DNA of 64,000 bases from Peribacillus frigoritolerans. GTDB lineage: Bacteria; Bacillota; Bacilli; Bacillales; Bacillaceae. Position numbers and translations under genes: made by a program. Positions 27,899 through 36,850 of this stretch are shown here, piece after piece. The first letter of the stretch is position 1, and every line of letters starts with the position of its first letter. The notes beneath the pieces are model-generated. The model was not told where the DNA came from. It was given only the letters and a program-made list of their open reading frames with translations, and searched no databases. The DNA lies in assembly GCF_004358755.1 (NCBI RefSeq), contig NZ_SMZY01000001.1, forward strand, positions 1 through 64,000. Direction: 5' to 3'.

Positions 27899-27926
27899 TG
27901 AAACTTTTTCACCTAACCTGCGTAAA
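27899..27926 (+). promoter_or_regulatory. Candidate sigma-W promoter of hflKC
   Basis: TGAAAC (27899-27904) followed by TTTTT, a 16-base spacer in all, then CGTAAA (27921-27926). This agrees with the B. subtilis sigma-W pattern (TGAAAC, T-rich start of spacer, CGTA). It is 31 bases before the hflK ATG, leaving room for the ribosome binding site AAAAGGGGG. No sigma-A promoter of similar quality is seen in the gap. Confidence 0.65.
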
Positions 27927-27956
27927 TATTTGGGAAGGTAAAAAGGGGGCATAGAA

Positions 27957-28937
27957 ATGATCAGCATCAAGCGCATTTATACAATAATCGGAGCTGTCTT
28001 ATTAGTGATTGTTCTAGCTATTCTTGCATTTACAACCTGGTATACGGTGGATGAATCGGATCAGGCTGTTATTATCACATTTGGTGAAGTGGAAGAAGGC
28101 ATCAGTGAACCCGGGCTTCACTTTAAAATGCCATGGCCGGTTCAATCTGTAGAAAAACTGTCAAAAGAAACATTCAGTCTTCAGTTTGGCTACACAGAAA
28201 AGGATGGAGATGTAAAATCATTTCCAAAAGATACAAAAATGATCACAGGTGATGAAAATATTGTTTTGGCTGATATGGTTGTGCAATGGAAAATAACCAA
28301 TCCTGAAAAATATTTATTTAACTCGGAGGATCCTCAGGAAATTTTATATGATGCAACATCTGCATCTTTAAGAAGTATTATCGGAAGTTCAATTATTGAT
28401 GATGCACTAACATCCGGAAAGGTAGAAATTGAGGAAGATGTACAGGAACTGTTAATCTCCCTTGTTGAAAAATACGATATCGGCATCTCTATACTTGCAG
28501 TTAAGCTTCAGGATGTTGATCTGCCGAATGATGAGGTCCGTAAAGCATTTACAGATGTAACAAGTGCACGTGAAACAATGAACACTAAAATAAATGAAGC
28601 AAAGAAATACTCGAATCAGCGGACTCAAGAGGCAGAGGGAGAAAAAAATGCATTAAAATCAAAAGCTGAAGCGGATAAAACCGCAAGAATAGAGAAAGCG
28701 CGCGGTGAGGTAGCTACATTCAATGCCGTTCTGGGTGAATATCAGAATGCTAAAGCAATCACGGAGAAACGTCTGATCCTTGAAACGATTGATCAAGTGC
28801 TTCCGGGAGCAACGATTTATTTTATGAAAGATGACGGCAACACAATGAAGTATTTCCCGATTGGCGACATGCAAAAGCAAACAGAGGCAAAGCCAAAAGC
28901 AGCAGATGAAGAAGGAAGTGATAAAAATGGCCAATGA
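27957..28937 (+). CDS. hflK: HflK, SPFH-family membrane protein
   Basis: Subunit of the HflK-HflC complex, an SPFH/prohibitin-like cage that surrounds FtsH and modulates its proteolysis of membrane proteins. The 326 residues have an N-terminal membrane helix (about 5-30), the SPFH domain (VDESDQAVIITFGEVEE, EPGLHFKMPWPVQSV), and a charged coiled coil (about 205-270). AAGGGGG precedes ATG 27957. It overlaps hflC by 11 bases. B. subtilis lacks this pair as far as I recall and uses flotillins instead. Confidence 0.93.
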   Translation: MISIKRIYTIIGAVLLVIVLAILAFTTWYTVDESDQAVIITFGEVEEGISEPGLHFKMPWPVQSVEKLSKETFSLQFGYTEKDGDVKSFPKDTKMITGDENIVLADMVVQWKITNPEKYLFNSEDPQEILYDATSASLRSIIGSSIIDDALTSGKVEIEEDVQELLISLVEKYDIGISILAVKLQDVDLPNDEVRKAFTDVTSARETMNTKINEAKKYSNQRTQEAEGEKNALKSKAEADKTARIEKARGEVATFNAVLGEYQNAKAITEKRLILETIDQVLPGATIYFMKDDGNTMKYFPIGDMQKQTEAKPKAADEEGSDKNGQ

Positions 28938-29862
28938 TAATCTAGTCAAAATGAAAAATCAGCGCAGAGATTTCAGCGGATACGGAAAATATATCCGCGC
29001 TGGGATCTGGCTTATTTTAACGCTCATCCTTGCCATTGTCCTGCTTACAAATCTGTTTGTAGTAAAAGAAAATGAGTACAAAGTAATCCGCCAGTTTGGA
29101 GAAGTTGTAAAAATTATTGAAAAACCTGGACTGCACATAAAAATACCATTTGTTCAAACGGTATCTTCCATTCCAAAATACCAAATGACTTTTGACGTAG
29201 AAGAGGCGGAAATAAACACAAAAGATAAAAAGCGGATCTTGATAGACAACTATGCTGTGTGGAAGGTAGATGACCCGAAAAAATTAATTGCCAATGCAAG
29301 AACGCTTGTAAACGCAGAAACAAAGATGGCGGAATTTACGTTCTCAACCGTTCGTTCTGAGCTTGGGAAATTAAACTATGATGAGATCATCAACGATGAA
29401 AAATCATCCAGGGGAAGCATTAACGATAAAGTAACGGAGATTGTAAATTCTCTTCTTGAAAAAGACGGATACGGCATCAGTGTAACGGACGTGCGGATTA
29501 AACGGACAGATCTGCCGGAAGATAATGAGGAATCGGTTTATACCAGAATGATTTCAGAGCGACAGTCAACGGCACAGGAGTATTTATCCATGGGAGATGC
29601 GCGGAAAAATACGATTATTGCAGAAACAGACCGGACGGTAAAAGAAATGCTTGCTAAAGCAGCTGCAGACGCAGACGTCATCCGAAGCCAGGGTGAAAAG
29701 GAAGCAGGTAAAGTTTACAATAGCTCTTATTCAAAAGACCCAGCATTCTATGAGCTGTACCGAACACTGGAATCCTATAAGAAAACAATCGGCAATGAAA
29801 CAGTCATTATCATGCCGTTTGACTCCGAATATGCCAAAACATTGATGGGTGAGACGGAATAA
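28927..29862 (+). CDS. hflC: HflC, SPFH-family membrane protein
   Basis: Partner of HflK. The 311-residue protein opens with a basic cytoplasmic stretch, one membrane helix (about 25-45), then the SPFH domain (VVKENEYKVIRQFGEVV, KPGLHIKIPFVQTV) and a coiled coil with the HflC-type DIRIKRTDLPE-like block (TDVRIKRTDLPE). The start at 28927 is inside the end of hflK with GAAGGAAGTG before it, so translation is coupled. An upstream in-frame ATG at 28861 lies in hflK and is rejected. Confidence 0.93.
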   Translation: MANDNLVKMKNQRRDFSGYGKYIRAGIWLILTLILAIVLLTNLFVVKENEYKVIRQFGEVVKIIEKPGLHIKIPFVQTVSSIPKYQMTFDVEEAEINTKDKKRILIDNYAVWKVDDPKKLIANARTLVNAETKMAEFTFSTVRSELGKLNYDEIINDEKSSRGSINDKVTEIVNSLLEKDGYGISVTDVRIKRTDLPEDNEESVYTRMISERQSTAQEYLSMGDARKNTIIAETDRTVKEMLAKAAADADVIRSQGEKEAGKVYNSSYSKDPAFYELYRTLESYKKTIGNETVIIMPFDSEYAKTLMGETE

Positions 29863-29940
29863 ACCTAATCAGCTAAACAGAAATATAAGCCCTTGATTTT
29901 CTTTCTTTCTGCCTCTCATGGTAGAATAGAGAAAGATAAA

Positions 29941-29971
29941 TCATGGGTTTTTTCTTATGAAAAACCCATGA
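29941..29971 (+). other. Stable hairpin between hflC and polA
   Basis: Perfect 12-bp stem TCATGGGTTTTT/AAAAACCCATGA with a 7-base loop and no T tail. It lies 37 bases before polA and may terminate weakly or protect the polA message 5' end. Confidence 0.55.
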
Positions 29972-30008
29972 ATAAGGTGTATTTCTTACATACAGGAGGT
30001 TCGGTTGA

Positions 30009-32639
30009 ATGACAAAAAAACTCGTTCTCATTGACGGGAACAGCATTGCCTATCGCGCTTTTTTTGCCTTGCCATTGCTGAATAACGATAAAGGCGTACA
30101 TACGAATGCTATATATGGATTTACTATGATACTTATGAAAATACTTGAGGATGAAAAACCTTCACACCTTCTTGTTGCATTTGATGCAGGGAAAACTACT
30201 TTCAGACATGAAACGTTTAAAGAATATAAAGGCGGAAGACAGAAGACCCCGCCTGAGCTCTCTGAGCAGTTTCCGTTTATCCGCGAGCTGCTGGATGCCT
30301 ACAGCATATCACGCTATGAACTTCCGAATTTTGAAGCCGATGACATTATCGGAACTCTATCAAAGCAAGCTGAACGTGATGGATTTGAAGTGAAAGTCAT
30401 CTCGGGTGATAAAGATTTAACCCAGCTTGTTTCAGATCATATAACAGTTGATATTACGAGAAAAGGAATTACAGACGTTGATTCCTATACACCTGAGTTT
30501 GTTCAGGAGAAATATGGACTTGTTCCGGCTCAGATTGTGGATATGAAAGGATTAATGGGTGACAGCTCGGATAATATCCCCGGAGTTCCAGGAGTTGGAG
30601 AGAAGACAGCGATTAAGCTGCTTAAGGAGCACGAAACGCTTGAACGTCTCCTTGAATCGCTGGATCAGGTGACCGGTAAGAAGTTAAAAGAGAAGCTTGA
30701 AGAAAACAAGGATCAGGCCATCATGAGCAAGGAGCTTGCAACAATCAACTGTGCTGCACCTGTAGAAATAACACTAGCTGATGTGCAGTACGGGGGCTAC
30801 GATGTAAAGAATGTTGCAGGAATTTACAAAGAACTGGGGTTCAATTCATTGCTTGAGAAGCTTGGTGCGGAAGCAGAGATTGAGGAACAGCCAATTGAGG
30901 ATGTCGAATATGAAACCGCGGAAGACATAACAGATGATCTGCTTACAGATGAAGCTGTATTAATCGTTGAAGTATTGGAAGAAAATTATCATAACAGCGA
31001 CATTATTGGTCTTGCGATCATAAATGAGAACGGAAACTATTACGTTCCGACTGAACTGGCTTTAACCTCTGAAAAGTTTTTAAAGTGGGCGTCAGATCAT
31101 ACGAAGCGCAAAACTGTGTATGATGCTAAACAATCGATTGTGGCTCTTCATTGGCAGGGGATTGATCTGAATGCGGTTGAATTTGATGTTTTGCTTGCGG
31201 CATACATCTTAGACCCTTCACAAACGTTTGATGATGCGGCAAGTGTTGCCCGCCATAAAGGCATACATATTGTTCAGTCAAATGACGCTGTTTATGGAAA
31301 AGGAGCCAAGAGGGGGATTCCTGATACAGAAAAACTTGCGGAACACTTAGTGCGCAAAGGCATTGCTCTGCAAACTGTCAGAGAAAAACTGCAGCTTGAG
31401 CTGGAAGAGAATGAACAGCTTGAACTTTACCAGGATCTTGAAATGCCGCTTTCAATCATTTTGGCTGAGATGGAAGCAACAGGTGTGACGGTTGATGTGA
31501 ACCGTTTAAACGATATGGGGCAGCAGCTGACTGAACGGTTAAAAACGCTTGAAGAGAATATCCATCGCTTAGCCGGTGAAGCGTTCAATATTAATTCTCC
31601 GAAGCAGCTAGGAGTCATTTTATTTGATAAGCTTCAGCTTCCGGCAGTTAAAAAGACGAAAACAGGCTATTCTACATCGGCTGATGTCCTGGAAAAACTT
31701 GCGGATAAACATGAAATCGTTCAGGAAATCCTTCACTACCGTCAGCTTGGGAAGCTGCAGTCAACCTATATTGAAGGATTGCTTAAAGTTGTTCACCGCG
31801 ACACAAATAAAGTTCATACAAGATATGTTCAGACATTGACTCAGACTGGGCGGTTAAGCTCAACAGACCCGAACCTGCAGAACATTCCGATCCGATTAGA
31901 AGAAGGGCGGAAAATTCGTCAGGCCTTTGTCCCTTCCGAATCCGACTGGGTAATGTTCGCTGCAGACTATTCTCAAATTGAGCTCAGAGTTCTTGCCCAT
32001 ATAGCAGGAGACAGAAATTTGATCGAAGCCTTTCAAAATGATCTGGACATTCATACAAAAACAGCAATGGATGTCTTCCATGTTGAAGCTGACGCCGTGA
32101 CTTCCAATATGAGACGACAGGCAAAAGCCGTAAACTTTGGAATCGTCTACGGAATCAGTGATTATGGTCTATCTCAAAGCTTAAATATTACCCGAAAAGA
32201 AGCGGGTGAATTTATTAAGCGTTACCTTGAAAGCTTCGAAGGTGTTAAAGAGTACATGGAGGAAATCGTTCAGGAAGCAAAGCAAAATGGCTATGTAAAA
32301 ACGCTGCTTCAGCGCCGCCGCTATATTCCAGAGATTACAAGCAGGAATTTTAATGTGCGCAGCTTTGCCGAGAGAACGGCTATGAATACTCCGATACAGG
32401 GAAGCGCCGCTGATATCATAAAAAAAGCGATGATTGATATGGCTGCACAGCTGAAAGAGAAAAAACTGAAAACGCGATTATTGCTGCAGGTACACGATGA
32501 ATTGATCTTTGAAGCTCCTAAAGATGAAATTGAAATTCTTGAAAAACTGGTTCCGCAAGTGATGGAGCATGCAGTTGAACTCAAGGTGCCGCTTAAAGTT
32601 GATTATTCATTCGGATCATCTTGGTATGACGCAAAATAA
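30009..32639 (+). CDS. polA: DNA polymerase I
   Basis: Repair and Okazaki-fragment maturation polymerase. The 876 residues comprise an N-terminal 5' nuclease (KLVLIDGNSIAYRAFFALP, SGDKDLTQLVS, GVPGVGEKTA), a middle domain corresponding to the 3'-5' exonuclease but lacking its acidic DxE motif (as in other Bacillus enzymes), and the family A polymerase with TGRLSS, DYSQIELR (catalytic Asp), RRQAKAVNFGIVYG and VHDE. ACAGGAGG precedes the ATG. mutM follows after 12 bases, starting a polA-mutM-ytaF-coaE group. Confidence 0.97.
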   Translation: MTKKLVLIDGNSIAYRAFFALPLLNNDKGVHTNAIYGFTMILMKILEDEKPSHLLVAFDAGKTTFRHETFKEYKGGRQKTPPELSEQFPFIRELLDAYSISRYELPNFEADDIIGTLSKQAERDGFEVKVISGDKDLTQLVSDHITVDITRKGITDVDSYTPEFVQEKYGLVPAQIVDMKGLMGDSSDNIPGVPGVGEKTAIKLLKEHETLERLLESLDQVTGKKLKEKLEENKDQAIMSKELATINCAAPVEITLADVQYGGYDVKNVAGIYKELGFNSLLEKLGAEAEIEEQPIEDVEYETAEDITDDLLTDEAVLIVEVLEENYHNSDIIGLAIINENGNYYVPTELALTSEKFLKWASDHTKRKTVYDAKQSIVALHWQGIDLNAVEFDVLLAAYILDPSQTFDDAASVARHKGIHIVQSNDAVYGKGAKRGIPDTEKLAEHLVRKGIALQTVREKLQLELEENEQLELYQDLEMPLSIILAEMEATGVTVDVNRLNDMGQQLTERLKTLEENIHRLAGEAFNINSPKQLGVILFDKLQLPAVKKTKTGYSTSADVLEKLADKHEIVQEILHYRQLGKLQSTYIEGLLKVVHRDTNKVHTRYVQTLTQTGRLSSTDPNLQNIPIRLEEGRKIRQAFVPSESDWVMFAADYSQIELRVLAHIAGDRNLIEAFQNDLDIHTKTAMDVFHVEADAVTSNMRRQAKAVNFGIVYGISDYGLSQSLNITRKEAGEFIKRYLESFEGVKEYMEEIVQEAKQNGYVKTLLQRRRYIPEITSRNFNVRSFAERTAMNTPIQGSAADIIKKAMIDMAAQLKEKKLKTRLLLQVHDELIFEAPKDEIEILEKLVPQVMEHAVELKVPLKVDYSFGSSWYDAK

Positions 32640-32651
32640 GGAAGTGATAAG

Positions 32652-33476
32652 ATGCCTGAATTGCCAGAGGTTGAAACCGTCAGACGAACACTTATTGAAC
32701 TTGTAAAAGGAAAAACAATTGCAGCGGTTTATATCCATTGGCCTAAAATTATTAAAAGACCTGAAGTGACCGAACAATTCCAGGATGCTGTAATTGGCCA
32801 GACAATCCATGATGTTGGGAGACGGGGAAAGTTTCTTAAATTTTTCCTTGATGATTATGTGCTCGTTTCACATCTGAGAATGGAAGGAAGGTACGGCCTT
32901 TACAAGGACTCTGACCAGATTGATAAGCATACACATGTTGTATTTGTGATGACAGACGGCACAGAACTAAGGTATAAAGATGTACGAAAGTTTGGAACAA
33001 TGCATCTTTTCAAAAAGGGAGAGGAAGAACTAGATCTTCCTTTATCGCATTTAGGACCTGAACCTTTTTCTGAGCATTTTACAGTGAGTTATCTAAGCGA
33101 AAAGCTTCAAAAAACAAATCGTAAAATAAAAGTTGTCCTGCTTGATCAAAAAGTGATGGTTGGACTAGGGAATATATATGTTGATGAGGCTTTATTCCGT
33201 GCGGGCATTCACCCTGAACGCCCTTCAAACGAATTGTCGGATGAGGAAATGATAAAGCTGCACCATGAGATTATTCTTACTTTAAGCGAAGCGGTTGAAA
33301 AAGGCGGAAGCACCATAAGATCTTACGTCAATACACAAGGACAGATTGGTATGTTCCAGCTTGAATTGTTTGTTTACGGAAGAACGAATGAGCCGTGTAA
33401 AGTATGCGGAAAAACATTAATCAAAACAGCTGTAGGGGGCAGAGGAACACACTACTGCGAAAACTGCCAGCGATAG
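32652..33476 (+). CDS. mutM: Formamidopyrimidine-DNA glycosylase
   Basis: Removes 8-oxoguanine and formamidopyrimidines and cleaves the resulting abasic site. The 274-residue protein has the mature N terminus PELPEVETVRR, in which Pro2 and Glu3 are catalytic, the H2TH region (VGLGNIYVDEALF), and a C-terminal zinc finger with four cysteines (CKVCGKT...YCENC). GGAAGTGATAAG precedes ATG 32652. Grouping with polA fits base excision repair. Confidence 0.97.
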   Translation: MPELPEVETVRRTLIELVKGKTIAAVYIHWPKIIKRPEVTEQFQDAVIGQTIHDVGRRGKFLKFFLDDYVLVSHLRMEGRYGLYKDSDQIDKHTHVVFVMTDGTELRYKDVRKFGTMHLFKKGEEELDLPLSHLGPEPFSEHFTVSYLSEKLQKTNRKIKVVLLDQKVMVGLGNIYVDEALFRAGIHPERPSNELSDEEMIKLHHEIILTLSEAVEKGGSTIRSYVNTQGQIGMFQLELFVYGRTNEPCKVCGKTLIKTAVGGRGTHYCENCQR

Positions 33477-33540
33477 AACTTTAACAACTCATAGGTCATT
33501 GTCATATACTACCGTAGCTTTTGCGGAAGGGGCATGGTTT

Positions 33541-34176
33541 ATGGTTGCAGTTACATCACTCTTTTTATTAGCATTTGCAGTAAGTTTGGATAGTTTTTCA
33601 GTCGGGTTTACTTATGGATTAAGAAAAATGAGCATGCCGATTAAGTCAATTATTATTATTGCCTGCTGTTCAGCAGTGACTTTGCTTTTAGCAATGGGAG
33701 CAGGGCATCTGCTCACGTCCTTTCTTCCTCATAGTCTGACTGCTAAACTTGGTGGCATCATCTTAATTGCTATTGGAGCCTGGGTTCTTTATCAGTTTTT
33801 TCGTCCGGTAAAGGAAATGACTCAGGAAGAATCGGAGAAAACACTGCTCAACTTAGAGATTAAATCGTTTGGCATCGTGATTAATATATTGAGCAGGCCA
33901 ACTGCGGCAGATCTGGATAAATCCGGAACCATTACAGGAATAGAGGCACTGCTGCTTGGTTTTGCGTTATCACTGGATGCGTTTGGAGCGGGTATCGGCG
34001 CTGCTCTATTAGGTTATTCACCTATTATGACCAGTTTGCTGGCAGCTGTTATGAGCTCATTGTTTGTGGCGTTTGGTATCAAATCGGGCCATCTGTTTTC
34101 ACGGTTTGCCTGGATGGATAAACTCACTTTTTTACCAGGTGTCCTGCTGATTGTTTTAGGCATCTGGAAGCTTTAG
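33541..34176 (+). CDS. ytaF: Sporulation-associated membrane protein YtaF, MntP-like
   Basis: A 211-residue membrane protein with six helices, related to the MntP manganese-efflux fold. The repeated acidic motif AVSLDSFSVGFTYG (about 12-25) and ALSLDAFGAGIGAALLG (about 153-169) shows the internal duplication of that family. B. subtilis YtaF is annotated as a sporulation protein; a transported ion is inference. ATG 33541 is chosen because AAGGGG lies eight bases upstream; an upstream in-frame start at 33499 has no such site. Confidence 0.87.
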   Translation: MVAVTSLFLLAFAVSLDSFSVGFTYGLRKMSMPIKSIIIIACCSAVTLLLAMGAGHLLTSFLPHSLTAKLGGIILIAIGAWVLYQFFRPVKEMTQEESEKTLLNLEIKSFGIVINILSRPTAADLDKSGTITGIEALLLGFALSLDAFGAGIGAALLGYSPIMTSLLAAVMSSLFVAFGIKSGHLFSRFAWMDKLTFLPGVLLIVLGIWKL

Positions 34177-34192
34177 GCAAGGGGGATTCAAA

Positions 34193-34798
34193 GTGACATT
34201 GGCGATTGGATTAACAGGAGGCATAGCAAGCGGTAAAAGCACAGTCTCAAACATGTTTAAGGAAGCAAATATCCCGGTAATTGATGCAGATGTAATCGCC
34301 AAACAAGTAGTGGAAGCGGGAGAACCTGCTTATCATTTAGTCGTGGAGACTTTTGGCCGCAGCATCTTAAAAGATGATGGCTCAATTGACCGTGAAAAGT
34401 TAGGCAGCATCGTTTTTCAGAACGAAACAGAGAGAAAAAAACTGAACGGCATCGTTCACCCTGCAGTCCGCAGGGAAATGCTTCAGCAAAAAGAGGATGC
34501 TGAAAAAAGAAATGAGCCTGCAGTAGTGCTGGATATTCCTCTCTTATTTGAAAGCAATTTATCACATATGGCAGACCTGACCGTTGTTGTTTATGTAGAC
34601 CCCAGTGTGCAGCTTGAGAGGCTGATGAACCGGAATCAATTGACTAAGCAGGAAGCTGAATGGCGGATTCAGTCTCAGCTGCCTCTAAAGGATAAAAAGG
34701 AGAAAGCAGACGAAGTAATTGATAACAACGGCTCGCTTCAGTCAACGAAAAAGCAATTCGAAGATCTGATGAAAAAATGGAATCTTGCTTCTGAATGA
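34193..34798 (+). CDS. coaE: Dephospho-CoA kinase
   Basis: Last step of coenzyme A synthesis, phosphorylating dephospho-CoA. The 201-residue P-loop kinase has GLTGGIASGKST (Walker A, about 6-17), DADVIAK, and the LERLMNRNQLT lid region. It starts at GTG 34193, with AAGGGGG upstream, 16 bases after ytaF. The operon terminator overlaps its stop codon. Confidence 0.95.
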   Translation: MTLAIGLTGGIASGKSTVSNMFKEANIPVIDADVIAKQVVEAGEPAYHLVVETFGRSILKDDGSIDREKLGSIVFQNETERKKLNGIVHPAVRREMLQQKEDAEKRNEPAVVLDIPLLFESNLSHMADLTVVVYVDPSVQLERLMNRNQLTKQEAEWRIQSQLPLKDKKEKADEVIDNNGSLQSTKKQFEDLMKKWNLASE

Positions 34799-34815
34799 AG
34801 CTTGATTCTTTTTTT
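34781..34815 (+). terminator. Terminator overlapping the coaE stop codon
   Basis: GCTTC/GAAGC plus AATC/GATT arms around the TGA, followed by CTTTTTTT. Confidence 0.65.
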
Positions 34816-34853
34816 GAAAAAAAAAGAATTTAATCATCCTAATAGTGGTTAAA

Positions 34854-34898
34854 TGTGATATACTATTTATGAAATTAAGCATATATTAGTATATCACA
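34854..34898 (+). promoter_or_regulatory. Paired CcpN operators at the gapB promoter
   Basis: TGTGATATACT at 34854-34864 matches the CcpN box TRTGHYATAYW exactly, and the same 11 bases occur inverted at 34888-34898. In B. subtilis CcpN represses gapB and pckA on glycolytic carbon sources. The boxes flank TATACT/TATATT elements that could be the gapB -10. Confidence 0.8.
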
Positions 34899-34919
34899 TA
34901 ATCCGGAAGGGGTAATGGT

Positions 34920-35942
34920 ATGAAAGCGAAGATTGCCATTAACGGTTTTGGTCGCATTGGGAGAATGGTATTTAGAAAAGCAATCTTTGAAGAGAATTTA
35001 TCGATTGTAGCGATTAACGCAAGCTATCCGGCTGAGACGTTGGCGCACATGATAAAATATGATACAAATCACGGGAAATTCGAGGGAGAAGTTCTTCCAT
35101 TCGATGATTATTTACTTGTAAATGGACAAAAAATTCAGCTGCTGAATTTCAGAGATCCAAGGGATCTGCCTTGGGGATTGATGGATATCGATATCGTCAT
35201 TGAAGCAACGGGTAAGTTCAATGACGCCGAAAAAGCCATGTACCATGTACAGGCAGGGGCCAAAAAAGTTGTCTTGACGGCACCTGGCAAAAACGAAGAC
35301 GTAACAATTGTGATGGGCGTAAATGAAGAGGCTTACAATAATGAGCAGCACGTTATTATTTCCAATGCTTCCTGCACAACTAACTGTCTCGCTCCAGTTG
35401 TGAAAGTACTCGATGAGCAATTCGGAATTGAAAACGGATTAATGACGACAGTACATGCTTACACAAATGATCAAAAAAACATAGATAATCCTCATAAAGA
35501 CCTTCGCAGAGCAAGAGCCTGCGGCCAGTCTATTATTCCTACAACTACAGGAGCCGCAAAGGCGCTGTCGCTTGTATTGCCGCATCTTCAAGGGAAACTG
35601 CATGGCATGGCGCTCAGAGTGCCGACGCCAAATGTTTCACTGGTAGATCTTGTAGTGGATGTGAAGAGGGATGTAACAGTTGAGGAGGTAAGCTCAGCAT
35701 TTATGACTGCTGCAAGCGGGCCTTTGCAAGGAGTGCTTGACTTCACAACAGAGCCGCTTGTTTCCATAGATTTCAACACAAACCCTCATTCTGCAATCAT
35801 TGATGGTTTATCAACAATTGTGATGGCAGGCCGCAAGATAAAAGTGCTTGCGTGGTATGACAATGAATGGGGATATTCTTGCAGAGTCGTTGACTTAGTC
35901 CAGTTTGTTGCTTCAAAAATGAAGAAGCTGTCTGCAGTTTAA
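34920..35942 (+). CDS. gapB: Gluconeogenic glyceraldehyde-3-phosphate dehydrogenase GapB
   Basis: NADP-preferring enzyme that works in the gluconeogenic direction, reducing 1,3-bisphosphoglycerate. The 340-residue protein has NGFGRIGRMVFR, catalytic Cys152 in SNASCTTNCLAP, and at the coenzyme-specificity position INASYP (residues 32-37) instead of the Asp of glycolytic NAD enzymes. The upstream CcpN boxes agree with GapB rather than GapA. GGAAGGGG precedes ATG 34920; a strong terminator follows. Confidence 0.96.
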   Translation: MKAKIAINGFGRIGRMVFRKAIFEENLSIVAINASYPAETLAHMIKYDTNHGKFEGEVLPFDDYLLVNGQKIQLLNFRDPRDLPWGLMDIDIVIEATGKFNDAEKAMYHVQAGAKKVVLTAPGKNEDVTIVMGVNEEAYNNEQHVIISNASCTTNCLAPVVKVLDEQFGIENGLMTTVHAYTNDQKNIDNPHKDLRRARACGQSIIPTTTGAAKALSLVLPHLQGKLHGMALRVPTPNVSLVDLVVDVKRDVTVEEVSSAFMTAASGPLQGVLDFTTEPLVSIDFNTNPHSAIIDGLSTIVMAGRKIKVLAWYDNEWGYSCRVVDLVQFVASKMKKLSAV

Positions 35943-35958
35943 TAGGATGATAAAATGA

Positions 35959-35990
35959 AAACAGGCTGCGCTTGCAGCCTGTTTTTTTTT
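35959..35990 (+). terminator. Intrinsic terminator of gapB
   Basis: Perfect 11-bp stem AAACAGGCTGC/GCAGCCTGTTT and a long T run. The 180 bases after it, to the speD promoter, hold nothing I can name. Confidence 0.92.
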
Positions 35991-36174
35991 GGCCCAGAAT
36001 GAGTGTTAGTTCCGCAAGAGTTATGTAAATGTCTGGATATTCACAGTTATCAGCTTTAGCAAGTAATCGCCAACCAGTATCGTAATCAAAAAAATGGGCT
36101 GCTTAAAAAATCAGTTTTGACGGGCTCTGCGGTTCATGTGAGAAAAGGTGCTGTATTTTTTCAAAAAAAGTTTG

Positions 36175-36203
36175 TTGCAAAAACAAACTAAAGGAAGTAT
36201 ACT
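36175..36203 (+). promoter_or_regulatory. Predicted sigma-A promoter of speD
   Basis: TTGCAA (36175-36180), 17-base spacer, TATACT (36198-36203). Transcription should begin near 36210. Confidence 0.75.
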
Positions 36204-36209
36204 ATTTTT

Positions 36210-36351
36210 CGTGAACTTCTTACTAAGCGCGGCCTTGTGGCTACTTAAAGGGTTAGGACCTCTTTGGACTAACTTTCCCCCGTGGTAGTTGAACAATCCA
36301 TTTGCGAAGAATTCATGTAAACTAATTTTGCTAAAGGGGGATCCATTAAAA
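36210..36351 (+). ncRNA. Structured speD leader, candidate cis-regulatory RNA
   Basis: About 140 bases. GAA(C)TTCTT (36213-36221) can close on AAGAATTC (36307-36314). Inside are GCC/GGC around TTGT (36232-36241 region), TGGCTAC (36238-36244) with GTAGTTG (36285-36291, some G-T pairs), and GTTAG/CTAAC (36252-36256, 36269-36273). CCCCC at 36277-36281 can pair with GGGGG of the speD ribosome binding site (36336-36340), suggesting translational control. I do not recognise it as a known riboswitch class. Confidence 0.5.
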
Positions 36352-36732
36352 ATGGAAACAATGGGAAGACACGTTATCTCAGAATTATGGGGATGCGACT
36401 TTGATAAGCTGAACGATATGGAATACATTGAAAAGACTTTTGTAAATGCTGCTTTAAAATCAGGTGCCGAAGTACGCGAGGTTGCCTTTCATAAATTTGC
36501 TCCACAAGGTGTAAGCGGAGTTGTTATCATCTCTGAATCACATTTAACCATCCACAGCTTTCCTGAACACGGATATGCAAGCATCGATGTATACACATGC
36601 GGTGACTTAAATCCGAATATTGCTGCAGACTATATTGCAGAAGCTCTTGGAGCACAAACTCGCGAGAATATCGAAATTCCGCGCGGCATGGGTCCTGTAC
36701 AAGTTAAACAAGCTCAAGTAAAAGCTCTTTAA
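36352..36732 (+). CDS. speD: S-adenosylmethionine decarboxylase proenzyme
   Basis: Decarboxylates S-adenosylmethionine to give the aminopropyl donor for spermidine. The 126-residue short (Gram-positive) form is made as a proenzyme that cleaves itself before Ser63 ([15 protein letters not shown] region, Glu62-Ser63) to form the pyruvoyl cofactor. [17 protein letters not shown] is the conserved start at 36352; AAAGGGGG lies 11 bases upstream. It is monocistronic, with a terminator behind and an unusually structured leader ahead. Confidence 0.96.
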   Translation: METMGRHVISELWGCDFDKLNDMEYIEKTFVNAALKSGAEVREVAFHKFAPQGVSGVVIISESHLTIHSFPEHGYASIDVYTCGDLNPNIAADYIAEALGAQTRENIEIPRGMGPVQVKQAQVKAL

Positions 36733-36756
36733 TGATGAATGATTTTAATGTAAAAT

Positions 36757-36785
36757 AAAAGAGGTGCGAACTGCACCTCTTTTTC
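36757..36785 (+). terminator. Intrinsic terminator of speD
   Basis: Stem AAAAGAGGTGC/GCACCTCTTTT with a 5-base loop and T tail. Confidence 0.88.
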
Positions 36786-36850
36786 TTATGCTTCATATTA
36801 ATTTTTTGAAATGATAAAAAACTCAGTGCTGCCTGCACGATTGTTAAAGA

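Noticed and set aside
27957-29862. hflKC as a recently acquired island
   Set aside because: Base composition, ribosome binding sites and codon use look like those of the neighbours, and there are no mobility genes or repeats at the edges.
36111-36428. Minus-strand frame over the speD leader
   Set aside because: Covers the speD promoter and leader, overlaps speD antisense, and has no family features.
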